This document shows positions 7,951 through 15,723 of a DNA stretch of 46,622 nucleotides, in pieces. This DNA is from Deltaproteobacteria bacterium (lineage in GTDB: Bacteria > Desulfobacterota > Syntrophobacteria > BM002): NCBI GenBank assembly GCA_020347625.1, contig CP070735.1:1859390-1906011 (forward strand), written 5' to 3'. The notes under the pieces were generated by a model, which saw only the letters and a list, made by a program, of their open reading frames with translations, did no database searches and had not been told where the DNA came from. A program made the position numbers and the translations under genes. Numbering within the stretch: the stretch's first letter is position 1; every line of letters begins with the position of its first letter.

Positions 7951-8499
7951 CTATTTGCCCTCCGCCCAAGAGCGCACGAAATCTGCCTGTATTTTCGTTT
8001 CCGGCGAGGGAAGATGCGCAATCGGATCGTCCTGGCGAAGTTTTTGGAGCAAGTCTAAGGCTGCCCCTTTGACCGCCATGCCATGACGGGCCAGGTAACA
8101 ACCAACCACAGTCCCTGTCCGGCCTCTTCCACCCCAACAGTGAAGATAAACGATAGGATTCTGCTCAACCGCCCGGTCGATTTCATTCAAGATGGCCACC
8201 ATGCCTTCCACGAGCGGAATATCAGTGTCCCGAATGGACATTTGAACGAGCTTTATGGGGATGTTCATGTCCTTTGCGAGGTTCTGCAGCTGAACTTCGT
8301 AGGGTACGAATCGCTCCCCTTTGAAGTTGAGCTCATCTTTCTCCATGAGATTGACGATGTGATGTACACCGTGCTCAAGGAGCCCCGTTAGTTTTCTCAG
8401 GGCAGTTGCTGAATCCCGACTACCAGGGTAGTAACCGGCCAAAAATTTTCCTGGCACCACCCAAAAAGAACGCGAAAAAGGAATCGAGAGCTTATTCAT
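7951..8499 (-). CDS. Dual-specificity/tyrosine-type protein phosphatase
   Basis: This 182-residue cytoplasmic protein has the cysteine phosphatase signature HCWGGRGRTG: nucleophile Cys121, phosphate-binding Arg127 and the following Thr. A candidate general acid Asp lies in IRDTDIP about 30 residues earlier. The layout matches small bacterial dual-specificity phosphatases (PTP/DSPc fold). The opening FWVVPGKFLAGYYPGSRD is typical of a subfamily in which the protein begins by describing the loop before the central sheet. The substrate is unknown: it could be phosphotyrosine, phosphoinositide or another phosphate ester, and two inositol-phosphate synthases lie in the same window. GGTGAGG precedes the ATG at 8499. 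Confidence 0.88.
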   Translation of the reverse strand: MNKLSIPFSRSFWVVPGKFLAGYYPGSRDSATALRKLTGLLEHGVHHIVNLMEKDELNFKGERFVPYEVQLQNLAKDMNIPIKLVQMSIRDTDIPLVEGMVAILNEIDRAVEQNPIVYLHCWGGRGRTGTVVGCYLARHGMAVKGAALDLLQKLRQDDPIAHLPSPETKIQADFVRSWAEGK

Positions 8500-8535
8500 T
8501 TGGCCTCACCCTGTCTCCACAGAGAGCGACAATAG

Positions 8536-8623
8536 ACGTTATCAGTTATACGTTATAAGTTAGTAGGGAAAACAGACCTGCTCAATGAACTAATAACGTA
8601 TAACGTATAACGTATAACAGATA
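8536..8623. repeat. Inverted heptamer array (GTTATAC family)
   Basis: The left arm reads GTTATCA, GTTATAC, GTTATAA, GTTAGTA. After a 22-nt spacer, the right arm is the complement of the same 7-nt units (ATAACGT repeated, then ATAACAG). The two arms can pair along most of their length with scattered mismatches. The element fills the spacer between the nitrilase stop and the phosphatase start. Confidence 0.75.
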
Positions 8624-8661
8624 ACACAATGCACAGATGCCCCGCAATAATTCCCCGGTAG

Positions 8662-9465
8662 CTACTGGTTGCTATCAACCGTTTTTCGGAGCAGATGCGG
8701 TTTGCGGTCTTTGAGAAATGGCATGGTGGTACGGACCTCCGCAACCATGGCCGGATCGATATCGACGAGTAGCAGCGTTTCCTCTTCGCCTCCATGGTCC
8801 AAGATCTTGCCGAGAGGGTCGATAATCGCCGAGCCACCGACAAAGGTGAGGTCACCACCCACTCCAACACGGTTGACCCCTACCACAAAGCATTGACTCT
8901 CCACGGCGCGAGCCTGTAACAACAGGTCCCAGTGGGGTTGCCGCACGGCGGGCCAGGAGGCGATGATCAGAATGAGTCCGCATTGGTCCACCACGGCACG
9001 GAACAGTTCGGGAAAGCGGAGGTCATAACAGAGGAAACAGGTGGCACCTATGCCCTCCAATTTGAATACCGCCGGCCATTCGCCGGGTGCATAGTTGGCA
9101 TCTTCTCCAAGTAAAGCAATCTGGTGAATTTTGGCATAAAGTGCGAGATCGTCGCCATTACGATCCACGGCCAGAGACACGTTTTGCGGTCCCCCCGTAT
9201 CTCGCGCCAATACAAAGCCACCCACTACGGCCATGCCGAGTTCCCTTGCCAGCGAGCGCATCAGAGTAGGAGTGGGCCCATCAAGGGGTTCGGGGGTGAT
9301 ATTGGTGTCCATGGAGAAACCCGTGGAAAACATTTCCGGCAGGACCAGCAGGTCGGCGTTTACCTCCCTGGCCTGCTCCGCCATACGTTTTGCCTTGCTG
9401 TAATTGGCCGAGCGGTCGTGCCAGACTATGTCCATTTGTGCCGCTGCTACTTTCATTTTAGCCAC
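8662..9465 (-). CDS. Carbon-nitrogen hydrolase (nitrilase superfamily, omega-amidase-like)
   Basis: The 267-residue enzyme has the nitrilase catalytic triad: Glu44 (VLPEMFSTGF), Lys112 (YAKIHQIALLG) and Cys146 (FLCYDLRFPELFR). It probably hydrolyses a small-molecule amide. The context CYDLRFPELFR and the length fit the YafV/omega-amidase branch, which deaminates alpha-keto-glutaramate-type metabolites, but the substrate cannot be read from sequence alone. The start is uncertain: GTG at 9465 has GAGGAA about 7 nt upstream, while an ATG at 9456 in the same frame would remove three residues. It is cytoplasmic. The phosphatase downstream is separated by a repeat array, so the two are probably not tightly coupled. 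Confidence 0.9.
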   Translation of the reverse strand: MAKMKVAAAQMDIVWHDRSANYSKAKRMAEQAREVNADLLVLPEMFSTGFSMDTNITPEPLDGPTPTLMRSLARELGMAVVGGFVLARDTGGPQNVSLAVDRNGDDLALYAKIHQIALLGEDANYAPGEWPAVFKLEGIGATCFLCYDLRFPELFRAVVDQCGLILIIASWPAVRQPHWDLLLQARAVESQCFVVGVNRVGVGGDLTFVGGSAIIDPLGKILDHGGEEETLLLVDIDPAMVAEVRTTMPFLKDRKPHLLRKTVDSNQ

Positions 9466-9615
9466 CAGATTTCCTCTTCACGTCTTTCTTGCAGGAGATA
9501 GAAATTTACAGCCAGGTTTTAAGTCTTTCCCAAATTAAAATTGGAATGGTTATATATCATAACAGGCGTGACGCAGGCCACTCAAAAAATCTAATTTAAT
9601 TGTAATTTACATTCC

Positions 9616-9644
9616 TTGACACCAGCTGATGAGCTTGATATTTG
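9616..9644 (+). promoter_or_regulatory. Candidate sigma-70 promoter
   Basis: TTGACA (9616-9621), then 17 nt, then TATTTG (9639-9644). It points at the AT-rich gene starting at 9804, with a leader of about 150 nt that includes the palindrome at 9713. Confidence 0.45.
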
Positions 9645-9712
9645 TTCATCCACTACTCCTACTGTTGGACCAAGGTTGGATGAAAACAGTGAAAGCAGAT
9701 GCATGAACTCAA

Positions 9713-9729
9713 TTCGTAAATATTACGAA
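9713..9729. promoter_or_regulatory. Operator-like palindrome
   Basis: TTCGTAA-ATA-TTACGAA is a perfect 7-bp inverted repeat around 3 nt. Its form is typical of a dimeric repressor site. It lies between the promoter at 9616 and the gene at 9804. Confidence 0.4.
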
Positions 9730-9803
9730 GAAAAGAACTAATAAAATGAGAATAATTAAGGCTTGTTTAAACGCTTGATCTAGGTATTTATATATGAGGT
9801 AGA

Positions 9804-10280
9804 ATGATGTTTAAAACAGATGACAATTATAATCTTTACTTTGATGGTTTGGTATCGGAAGATCAAGAGATCAAATTTAAAAAGTTGATTGATGAATATA
9901 AACTTGCTCCAGAGTTTATAAATTTGCTCAAAATAGATTTCAACTTCAGGGTATCTAATACCTATGATGTTCACAAAACACTCATTTGGGTTCTATATAA
10001 AACTTTGGGACCATACGCCATCACAATATTTTTCGCTGAGGACGATCACCCATCTGGATGTGAGTATCAGGCAAAGGTAGATTTTTATGTCGACGAAAGT
10101 GGAAATTTTGACTACGAGTTGAAAAACCACCTTTTCATATACGAGGATTTTAGGTTGTCGGAAAAATGTGAGGAAAGGAAAGCAGAAAAATCAGTTGGTT
10201 TTGAAAAAGACCGCAGAATCAAGGGCAACATCAGAAAGATGGAGTTGGGGACTTTTATAAAGAGCGTATCTGCGGAATAG
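9804..10280 (+). CDS. Uncharacterised AT-rich protein
   Basis: I do not recognise a family for this 158-residue acidic, soluble protein. It has no signal peptide or membrane segment. Its middle (YKTLGPYAITIFFAEDDHPSGCEY) and later strands (AKVDFYVDESGNFDYELKNHLFIYED) suggest a small alpha/beta domain, and the C terminus is a charged helix (KCEERKAEKSVGFEKDRRIKGN in part). Codon use is strikingly AT-rich (AAA, AAT, GAT, TTT dominate), unlike neighbouring genes, which suggests recent acquisition. GAGG lies about 5 nt before ATG 9804; a second ATG follows immediately. It has its own promoter and operator-like palindrome and no partner on the same strand, so it looks like a single-gene cargo. Confidence 0.65.
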   Translation: MMFKTDDNYNLYFDGLVSEDQEIKFKKLIDEYKLAPEFINLLKIDFNFRVSNTYDVHKTLIWVLYKTLGPYAITIFFAEDDHPSGCEYQAKVDFYVDESGNFDYELKNHLFIYEDFRLSEKCEERKAEKSVGFEKDRRIKGNIRKMELGTFIKSVSAE

Positions 10281-10475
10281 CCGGTCGAGTGGAAATGCAA
10301 AAATCCATGACCACCAGGCCCCCGGGCTTGGGAGCGTGAATTGGGATTTTGTTGCCATGAACATGCCAACACATACGATCAAGGTAGGGAGAATGGAATA
10401 AATCCGAAGACGTTCGCGGGGCTGTGTTTTTTTAAAGAACAAGAACATCACAGAATGAAGACTTAACCAGATTCT

Positions 10476-11009
10476 TTAGAAGCCACCCATTCCAGAGCCT
10501 CGTCGTCCACCCCTGATATCGATCAAAATGGCACCCAGGCTATTCCTGGCGTACTTCTCCCATTTCGCCGGGAGCTCTTGAGCGGTTCCAGTGGCGAACT
10601 GCATGGAGAATTCGACCGGCTCACTTTTGTTTCCCTGGTGGTCACTCACGAAGATTTTCAGATTCATTGTGGTTGTGTTGATGAAATTATTTTCCGGTGG
10701 AGTTCTCAAGTAAAGGTAACCGGCGAACTCTTTGCTGTCATTTTTTTTAATGTTCTTGAAATCGGTTGGGTATGGACCAACGCCCGTTTGCGTCAACTCG
10801 GAGACAATCTGTTTCATATCTCCATCGTTGTCTTTGGCATGCAGGTAGATTCTCCAAGAGTTACCCGGACGAATTACGCTGGCAGCATAAGAGTCAATTA
10901 TCAGCGGCGTTTGCCCTCCCTCTTGGGCGCGAGCGGCGTAATCCTGGAAGTCAGGAAAACCCCAAACGAGCGTGATCAGGGCCAGGGCAAATAAGAATCT
11001 TTTCCTCAT
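10476..11009 (-). CDS. Secreted/periplasmic protein of unknown function
   Basis: This 177-residue protein has a signal peptide (MRKRFLFALALITLVWGF, probable cleavage after ARA/Q near residue 28). The mature part opens LIIDSYAASVIRPGNSWRIY and continues AKDNDGDMKQIVSELTQTG; it alternates beta strands and resembles an immunoglobulin-like or calcium-binding extracellular domain (DNDGD). The C terminus is Gly/Arg rich (RGGRRGSGMGGF), which is unusual. No named family is recognised. It is followed by a spacer and a doubtful ORF, and preceded by a 160-nt gap from the EEP gene on the same strand. Confidence 0.8.
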   Translation of the reverse strand: MRKRFLFALALITLVWGFPDFQDYAARAQEGGQTPLIIDSYAASVIRPGNSWRIYLHAKDNDGDMKQIVSELTQTGVGPYPTDFKNIKKNDSKEFAGYLYLRTPPENNFINTTTMNLKIFVSDHQGNKSEPVEFSMQFATGTAQELPAKWEKYARNSLGAILIDIRGGRRGSGMGGF

Positions 11010-11170
11010 GTCTTTAACCTCGCTAAATATTTCCCATCAACAGAGGGTGCATGCTTAGAAAATTTATGAGAGGAATCCCCGGAAATGAAAAGACCACTTT
11101 TCGTGGCCGATGATGACATCAGAAATTGTCGATATATTCTCGAATTTGACTCCCGAAATCCAAAGGTCTG

Positions 11171-11911
11171 CTAAGAAGTTGTCACCTTAAAATCGCAGAC
11201 CAGGGGCGCATGGTCAGAAAATTTTACCTGGGGAATCTGAAAATCTGTGGCGACTATCTCAGGGCTATGAAATATGTAGTCAAGTTGTCTCCGCGGCGCC
11301 CGGCTAGGGTGAGAGGGTTGCCCTTGGCCGTTTGCACTCTTCAAACCTGTGGCGGCCAGAAATAATTCTAATTCCCGATCGCCCCATAATACATTGAAGT
11401 CTCCCGCAACAATTACCGGTTTTTCTACGTTCTGGACCATCCCATGAAGGTCTTGAAGCTGGTACTGGCGATGGCGGAATTTCAGTGAAAGGTGTACCAG
11501 AAAAATAGTGAAATCCTCCAACTCCAACTCAATGACCAGCCGCTTTATACCTTCACGGAAGTAATGAAACCTTTGAGCTTGGATCTGCTGGTTGGTCAAA
11601 AATGCATTGCCTTGTTTATTCACTAACGGGACTATCTGCGCCACGGAATCGCTGCCGTACTTTGACTGGTAGACGTGATAGTGTTGCATTTCCCTGGCGA
11701 TGGTTTCAGCCTGGTTAATCTTATCGGTTCGGTAGGAACCGCTGTCAACTTCCAGTAGACCGATAATGTCCGGATTCACCAGCTTGATAAAATCAATGAT
11801 ATGGCGCAGATTTCCGTTGGTGCGCTTCAAGTAACCGCTATAAGGAATGGGAAAGTGAAAACGTTTGCCAATGCCAGCCCCGTACCTGATGTTGTACAAA
11901 AGAAATCGCAT
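11171..11911 (-). CDS. Endonuclease/exonuclease/phosphatase (EEP) family protein
   Basis: The 246-residue protein has the EEP fold shared by DNase I, exonuclease III and sphingomyelinase-like enzymes. Metal-binding and catalytic motifs are present in order: N-terminal YNIRYG, IIGLLEVDSGS (metal-binding Glu), LVHLSLKFRHRQ (catalytic His), VIVAGDFNVLWG (Asp and Asn) and the terminal FSDHAPLVCDF (SDH). It acts on a phosphodiester or phosphomonoester; substrate is unknown. I prefer the ATG at 11911, preceded by GAGAGG; an in-frame GTG lies at 11929. There is no signal peptide, so it is cytoplasmic. Confidence 0.87.
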   Translation of the reverse strand: MRFLLYNIRYGAGIGKRFHFPIPYSGYLKRTNGNLRHIIDFIKLVNPDIIGLLEVDSGSYRTDKINQAETIAREMQHYHVYQSKYGSDSVAQIVPLVNKQGNAFLTNQQIQAQRFHYFREGIKRLVIELELEDFTIFLVHLSLKFRHRQYQLQDLHGMVQNVEKPVIVAGDFNVLWGDRELELFLAATGLKSANGQGQPSHPSRAPRRQLDYIFHSPEIVATDFQIPQVKFSDHAPLVCDFKVTTS

Positions 11912-12147
11912 GCTACCTCTCTTCCTCACATGTTACGCGCCGTAGCAATCGCCGCAGAGAGTGTTTCAAATCATTCAGTCCCTACGCATGGTGAAATTTT
12001 TTAATAGGACGCGCCTTCAAAATATAATGGTCTTTTGCGTCTTAATCAAGGGGGAACAAAGAGCCCCTTTTGCAGGCTGATTTGTGCAAAGAAAACCTGG
12101 TCCTGTGGGCCAGGTCCATTCTCAATGGCTTTGTCGGTAGTTATGTC

Positions 12148-12270
12148 CAGCGCTCTTGGAGTACTGGAGTTTTGGAATATTGGCGTGTTGGAAAAAGATA
12201 AAACCCTAAGGTTCAATTTAGAGAAGTATTTGCATGACTCCATTACTCCACCACTCCATTACTCCAGCTG
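12148..12270. repeat. Inverted 8-nt tandem array (TGGAGTAC family)
   Basis: The left arm contains TGGAGTAC, TGGAGTTT, TGGAATAT, TGGCGTGT, TGGA. After about 45 nt the right arm reads CCATTACT, CCACCACT, CCATTACT, CCA, the complement of the same unit type. It differs from the other arrays in having an 8-nt period. Confidence 0.7.
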
Positions 12271-12321
12271 ACTGTCGTGCGAAGGAAAGACTCCTAAAGC
12301 CCCCTAGCGGGGCAGCTCAAA

Positions 12322-12398
12322 GCCAGGGCCTGCCGCGGTGTCTTGTCTCGCCGAAGTTTTAACGTAGGCGGAAGCCTAGGCGAAGCCGGGTCCTTTGG
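12322..12398 (-). repeat. 77-nt dispersed element, copy 1
   Basis: This is the reverse complement of 16651-16727 with a single difference, so 76 of 77 positions match. It contains an internal near-palindrome (CGGAAGCCTAGGCGAAGCC) and no ORF. The two copies face opposite ways about 4.3 kb apart and bracket the inositol-phosphate synthase and the sigma-factor operon. Confidence 0.85.
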
Positions 12399-12835
12399 GC
12401 CTGGATTTTTTATCCCCTTTGCCAACGGCCAAGAGATAAGCTGTGCGCCAACTATCTCGTGGATATGGATAAGGTGATACACAATCCGTGCCAACCATGA
12501 AGCTAAATCCGTGTCCCTCTAGAGGAGAAGCAGGAAGCAAAAATTGTAAGGTTACTCCCCTTTTTTTCCCTTCTGGGCGGCCTCAATGGCGTAGAGGCAG
12601 GGGTTCTCTACGCCCGATTTCTCCCCAACGAGGGCAATCCCTAAGATTTATTTCCGACGCATGGCAATCTCTCCTGTCAAAGGGTCGCACTTGTGCGGCG
12701 ATGCGCACTTGTAGCGACACGGTAGGATAACAATAAATGTGAACTATGATCAAGACATAGAAAAAAAGGTTTGCTTGAAGCGCGAATACCTCGAGGACTC
12801 AACTGAATGGTGAAGCGGGACTTGAATAAGACGAC

Positions 12836-13999
12836 CTAGCCTTTGGCAACGGCCTTTTGCTTCTTTTGGGGGTGACGCTCAAAGGCATCGTCCGTTTTCT
12901 TTCCCCAGGTGCCATTGATAAAGGCCTCGGTCATACGGTAGGCTTCGTCATCGGTATACTGCCGGGGCGGGTGTTTCATAAAGTAAGCCGAGGGCCCATA
13001 CAGGATGCCGCCTTCACCCCGGTCCAGCGCCAGCTTGCAACAGCGAGTGGCGTCAATGGCGACACCGGCGGAATTGGGGGAGTCTTCCACTGAAAGGCGC
13101 AACTCCACATTCATGGGCACATCGCCGAACAGCTTTCCTTCCATGCGGATAAAACACAACTTGTTATCCTTTTGCCAGGCCACATAATCGCTAGGCCCAA
13201 TGTGGATGTTCTCATCATCCAGCCGCTGGCCCGTGACCGATTGGACGGCTTCTGTTTTTGACCTTTTTTTGGAGAGAAGTCGGTACCGGTTGAGCATGTT
13301 AAGGAAATCGGTGTTGCCGCCTGTATTGAGCTGATAGGTGCGTTCCAGCTTCACCCCACGTTTGTTGAACAGATCGGCAAGCATGCGGTGGACGATGGTG
13401 GCGCCCAGCTGGGACTTGATGTCGTCCCCAATGATGGGGAGATTTCTTTCCTTAAAACGTTTGGCCCAGATTGGATCGCTGGCGATGAAGACCGGCATAT
13501 TATTGACAAGGGCTACTCCCGCTTTCAGGGCACACTCCGCATAGAAGCGGGTAGCCTGCTCCGAGCCAACCGGGAGGTAATTCAACAGAATTTCCACCCC
13601 TCCATCCTTGAGAATCGTGACGACCTCTTCCTGAGAGGGTTCCGGTTGGTCAGCTAAAACGAAAGTATACCTGTCGCCATAATCCCGCATATGGTGGGAG
13701 AATCCGTCCAGAATCCGCCCCATCTGGACGGCAACATTGGTGCTAGCGATATTATCGCAGAAAACTGTGGTGCAGTTGGGTTTTTCGAAGATCGCCTCGG
13801 CCACATCTTTGCCGACCTTCCTTCTGTCGATGTCAAAAGCCGCGGCTACCTCGATGTCGTGGGGTCTGTAGCCGCCGATTTCCCAGTGCATCAACCCGAT
13901 GGCATCTTTGCGATTCTTGTCCCGATAATAATTGATTCCCTGAACCAATGAACAGGCGCAATTTCCAACCCCAACAATACCGATTCTTATTTTACTCAT
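12836..13999 (-). CDS. ino1: Inositol-3-phosphate synthase (prokaryotic Ino1 type)
   Basis: The 387-residue enzyme converts glucose-6-phosphate to 1D-myo-inositol-3-phosphate using NAD. The Rossmann motif GIVGVGNCACSLVQG lies at residues 7-21. The conserved NTGGNTDFLNM segment is followed by the Lys-rich active-site region (SKKRSKTEAVQSV) and the IGPSDYVAW and LRLSVEDSPNSAG segments. The start ATG 13999 has GGAGGTGA 8 nt upstream; an in-frame upstream start at 14041 would add 14 residues and lacks support. It belongs to the short Mycobacterium/archaeal-type branch and differs strongly from the second homologue at 18421. It stands alone. A TTGACA/CAAAAT promoter lies about 300 nt upstream at 14295-14323. 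Confidence 0.93.
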   Translation of the reverse strand: MSKIRIGIVGVGNCACSLVQGINYYRDKNRKDAIGLMHWEIGGYRPHDIEVAAAFDIDRRKVGKDVAEAIFEKPNCTTVFCDNIASTNVAVQMGRILDGFSHHMRDYGDRYTFVLADQPEPSQEEVVTILKDGGVEILLNYLPVGSEQATRFYAECALKAGVALVNNMPVFIASDPIWAKRFKERNLPIIGDDIKSQLGATIVHRMLADLFNKRGVKLERTYQLNTGGNTDFLNMLNRYRLLSKKRSKTEAVQSVTGQRLDDENIHIGPSDYVAWQKDNKLCFIRMEGKLFGDVPMNVELRLSVEDSPNSAGVAIDATRCCKLALDRGEGGILYGPSAYFMKHPPRQYTDDEAYRMTEAFINGTWGKKTDDAFERHPQKKQKAVAKG

Positions 14000-14294
14000 G
14001 AGTTGCTCACCTCCGGCGAATCGCGCCGATATCACGATCAAGAAAGATAAACAGCTTCAGAATTATAGTTACCATTGACTGGGGTCACCCACAGCTAGGC
14101 TGCCACCAATGTCATGAAGGCGGTTAGAGCCAATTTGAGTCTTCCCAGGGCCTACAAAAAGTAAGGGGATGACTTTGTTAGAAAGTCAGGATCAGTCGCC
14201 TTGTAAAGTAGCAAGAGGTGCTAGCACCATCGGGGAGAGACAACGACAGCCAAATTACTCGCAGGTCAGACCCTTTTTGTTACGCTATTCTTAC

Positions 14295-14323
14295 ATTTTG
14301 TCTATTTTAACCATAGCTGTCAA
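14295..14323 (-). promoter_or_regulatory. Candidate sigma-70 promoter for ino1
   Basis: On the minus strand TTGACA (14323-14318) is followed after 17 nt by CAAAAT (14300-14295). It points at the inositol-3-phosphate synthase with a leader of about 290 nt. Confidence 0.35.
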
Positions 14324-14448
14324 GTTTCCAAGTGATAAAGAACCACTAGCGCATCAGCTCATGTTGATCTAGGAGAGCTGGTCCCCTAATACTGCCTCTC
14401 AATTTCAAATCAAACGAGCAACATATCTAAATCCGTAGTCTTTCTGTC

Positions 14449-14525
14449 GAACGGTAAAGGGTAAAGAGTGAACGGTGAACAGTGAACTGAACAGATACCT
14501 TTTTTAAATCGGCAATCCGGAATCG
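14449..14525. repeat. Composite heptamer array (GTGAACG then AATCGGC)
   Basis: GAACGGTAAAGGGTAAAGA leads into GTGAACG, GTGAACA, GTGAACT, then a T-rich link (ATACCTTTTTTAAATC) and GGCAATCCGGAATCG. The first 39 nt match the array at 40661 almost exactly, and the same order of parts is kept there. Confidence 0.7.
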
Positions 14526-14571
14526 TAAAGATAGGAAAGGTAAAACCTAATTGCAATCTCACTTCATGCGA

Positions 14572-14600
14572 AGAGCCACGGAACAGCGTCCCGTGGCTCT
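14572..14600 (-). terminator. Strong hairpin downstream of the sigma operon
   Basis: AGAGCCACGG and CCGTGGCTCT form a 10-bp perfect stem around a 9-nt loop, about 85 nt after the Spy-like gene. The U-tract is better on the plus side (CTTGTTT), so efficiency as a minus-strand terminator is uncertain. Confidence 0.45.
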
Positions 14601-14683
14601 CTTGTTTGGGAGGTTAGGGGGGGATCCAAGGATCCAGGAATTTGGACTGGCAAATGGAAGCAAATGCACGGAGCGTCTTGAGT

Positions 14684-15181
14684 CTACATCCCGCGGGAGT
14701 TCCTGGGGCCTTCGTCTGGTCCGTATGGTCTGCCACGATCTTCTTCGCTGTGCGGGCCACGGCGCTTTCCCTGCCGACGAAATTCCCTGAAGTGCTCGTG
14801 GAGGCTCTTAAAACGATCGTAACCAATTGTCTTTCTTACCTGTAAAAGGTAACGAAACCGTTCGGTGGCGAGATTAGCCCGTGCCTTTTCCAGCTTCTCG
14901 AACTGGTTTAAAGTAGCGGGTTCGTTCAGCGTCTCCGTGTCGAGAAGATTCTCAAGCTCCAATCGTTCTCTTTCCAAAGCGCTCTTAAGCTCGATCAGGT
15001 TGCGGCGATTGTTAAGGTATAGTTCATCCAGTTGGGTTTTTTGTTCATCACTCAAATTTAGCTGTTCGGACAACCGCGGCGAGCGCCACCATTTACCCCC
15101 AGGGACTTTCTGGGCCATGACAGTTGCGGGTGGCAACACGAAAACTAACAAAAGCATACCTCTTAACACTTTGTTTAACAT
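14684..15181 (-). CDS. Spy/CpxP/ZraP-like periplasmic protein
   Basis: The 165-residue protein has a signal peptide (cleavage near VMA/QKV, residue 23). A helical hairpin follows with the pattern LSEQLNLSDEQKTQLDEL, then long charged helices (RNLIELKSALERERLELENLL), typical of LTXXQ-motif periplasmic chaperones and heavy-metal sensors. The C-terminal tail is low-complexity and rich in Arg, Gly and Pro. Such proteins buffer unfolded envelope proteins or sense metals. Its ATG overlaps the end of the anti-sigma gene by 7 nt, so it is co-translated with the sigma/anti-sigma pair and may modulate that signalling, as ZraP and CpxP do for their own systems. Confidence 0.85.
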   Translation of the reverse strand: MLNKVLRGMLLLVFVLPPATVMAQKVPGGKWWRSPRLSEQLNLSDEQKTQLDELYLNNRRNLIELKSALERERLELENLLDTETLNEPATLNQFEKLEKARANLATERFRYLLQVRKTIGYDRFKSLHEHFREFRRQGKRRGPHSEEDRGRPYGPDEGPRNSRGM

Positions 15182-15723
15182 AGCGCAGCACCTCTTTTTG
15201 TTGGATTGTGAGACCGGATCTCATCCTCAACGGATGGAACAACAAATTCCATGAATTCCTCATCAAAGACCGAATTACCTTCCTGGGAGATGTCTTCAAA
15301 CAAAGAAGGGAGAGCATTCTCCTCGAGCAAGCTGATCTCAGCCATGAACCTCTCGTCTTCCAGTATTTCCTGGTTAAGCCTGGTTATTACGGTATCAGTT
15401 GAGGGGATAAAAATGTTGGACGACCAGAGGGCTATGAAAATCACTGCCAGGGACACCGCGAGCGCGGTTCGCCAGCCCCAAGACCACCAGTGGGGGCTCC
15501 GGGCTTCATCGACGGACAGGGAAACTTTTTTCCCCGGCGAAGGTGCAAAAATCTTCGCTTTTTGGCCCAGCCTTGCCAGCTTTTGCTCAAGCCGCTCCTT
15601 TCTGGCAAAACACTGGGAACACGCGGAAAGATGCTCACCCACTGAGGCGGGCAATTCGGCCTCCTCCACCACCGCCCAAAGCAGCTGGTCATCGTCTAAA
15701 TGGTTATTCTTTAGCTCGCTCAC
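15175..15723 (-). CDS. Zinc-finger anti-sigma factor (membrane)
   Basis: The 182-residue protein has an N-terminal anti-sigma zinc finger with HLSACSQC (H-x3-C-x2-C) near residue 30, one transmembrane helix (ALAVSLAVIFIALW near 91-104) and an acidic periplasmic tail of about 75 residues. This is the ZAS layout of proteins that hold ECF sigma factors at the membrane until a periplasmic signal causes release. The start overlaps the sigma gene stop by 4 nt (ATGA), and the stop overlaps the Spy-like gene, so all three are coupled. The acidic periplasmic part is probably where the Spy-like protein or an inducer acts (inference). Confidence 0.88.
   Translation of the reverse strand: MSELKNNHLDDDQLLWAVVEEAELPASVGEHLSACSQCFARKERLEQKLARLGQKAKIFAPSPGKKVSLSVDEARSPHWWSWGWRTALAVSLAVIFIALWSSNIFIPSTDTVITRLNQEILEDERFMAEISLLEENALPSLFEDISQEGNSVFDEEFMEFVVPSVEDEIRSHNPTKRGAALC

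Larger units (their letters stand above)
9466..9803. other. AT-rich intergenic stretch with promoter and palindrome
   Basis: The 338 bases are visibly richer in A+T than the genes on either side. They contain a good sigma-70-like promoter (9616-9644), a 17-bp palindrome (9713-9729), and the leader of the gene at 9804. No other coding region is recognised. Confidence 0.5.
11912..12835. other. Long non-coding spacer rich in repeats
   Basis: No gene is recognised in these 924 bases. They contain a small hairpin (CCTGG TCCTGTGGG CCAGG, about 12098-12115), the inverted 8-nt array at 12148-12270, a GC hairpin GCCCCCTAGCGGGGC (12298-12312), the 77-nt dispersed element at 12322-12398, a 9-bp hairpin GGCGTAGAG/CTCTACGCC at 12592-12618, and a GTCGC...GCGAC imperfect hairpin near 12682-12718. 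The end near 12770 is T-rich on the minus strand and follows the inositol-phosphate synthase, but no strong stem precedes it. Confidence 0.6.
14000..14683. other. Spacer with leader, palindrome and repeats
   Basis: No gene is recognised in the 684 bases. They contain the possible 280-nt leader of the inositol-phosphate synthase, including a perfect palindrome GGTGCTAGCACC at 14217-14228, a minus-strand promoter at 14295-14323, a heptamer array at 14449-14525, and a hairpin at 14572-14600. Confidence 0.55.

Noticed and set aside
10191..10451. 86-codon minus-strand ORF with a hydrophobic segment after the secreted protein
   Set aside because: It lacks a ribosome site and overlaps the 3' end of the gene at 9804 by 90 nt; possibly real, but not supported.
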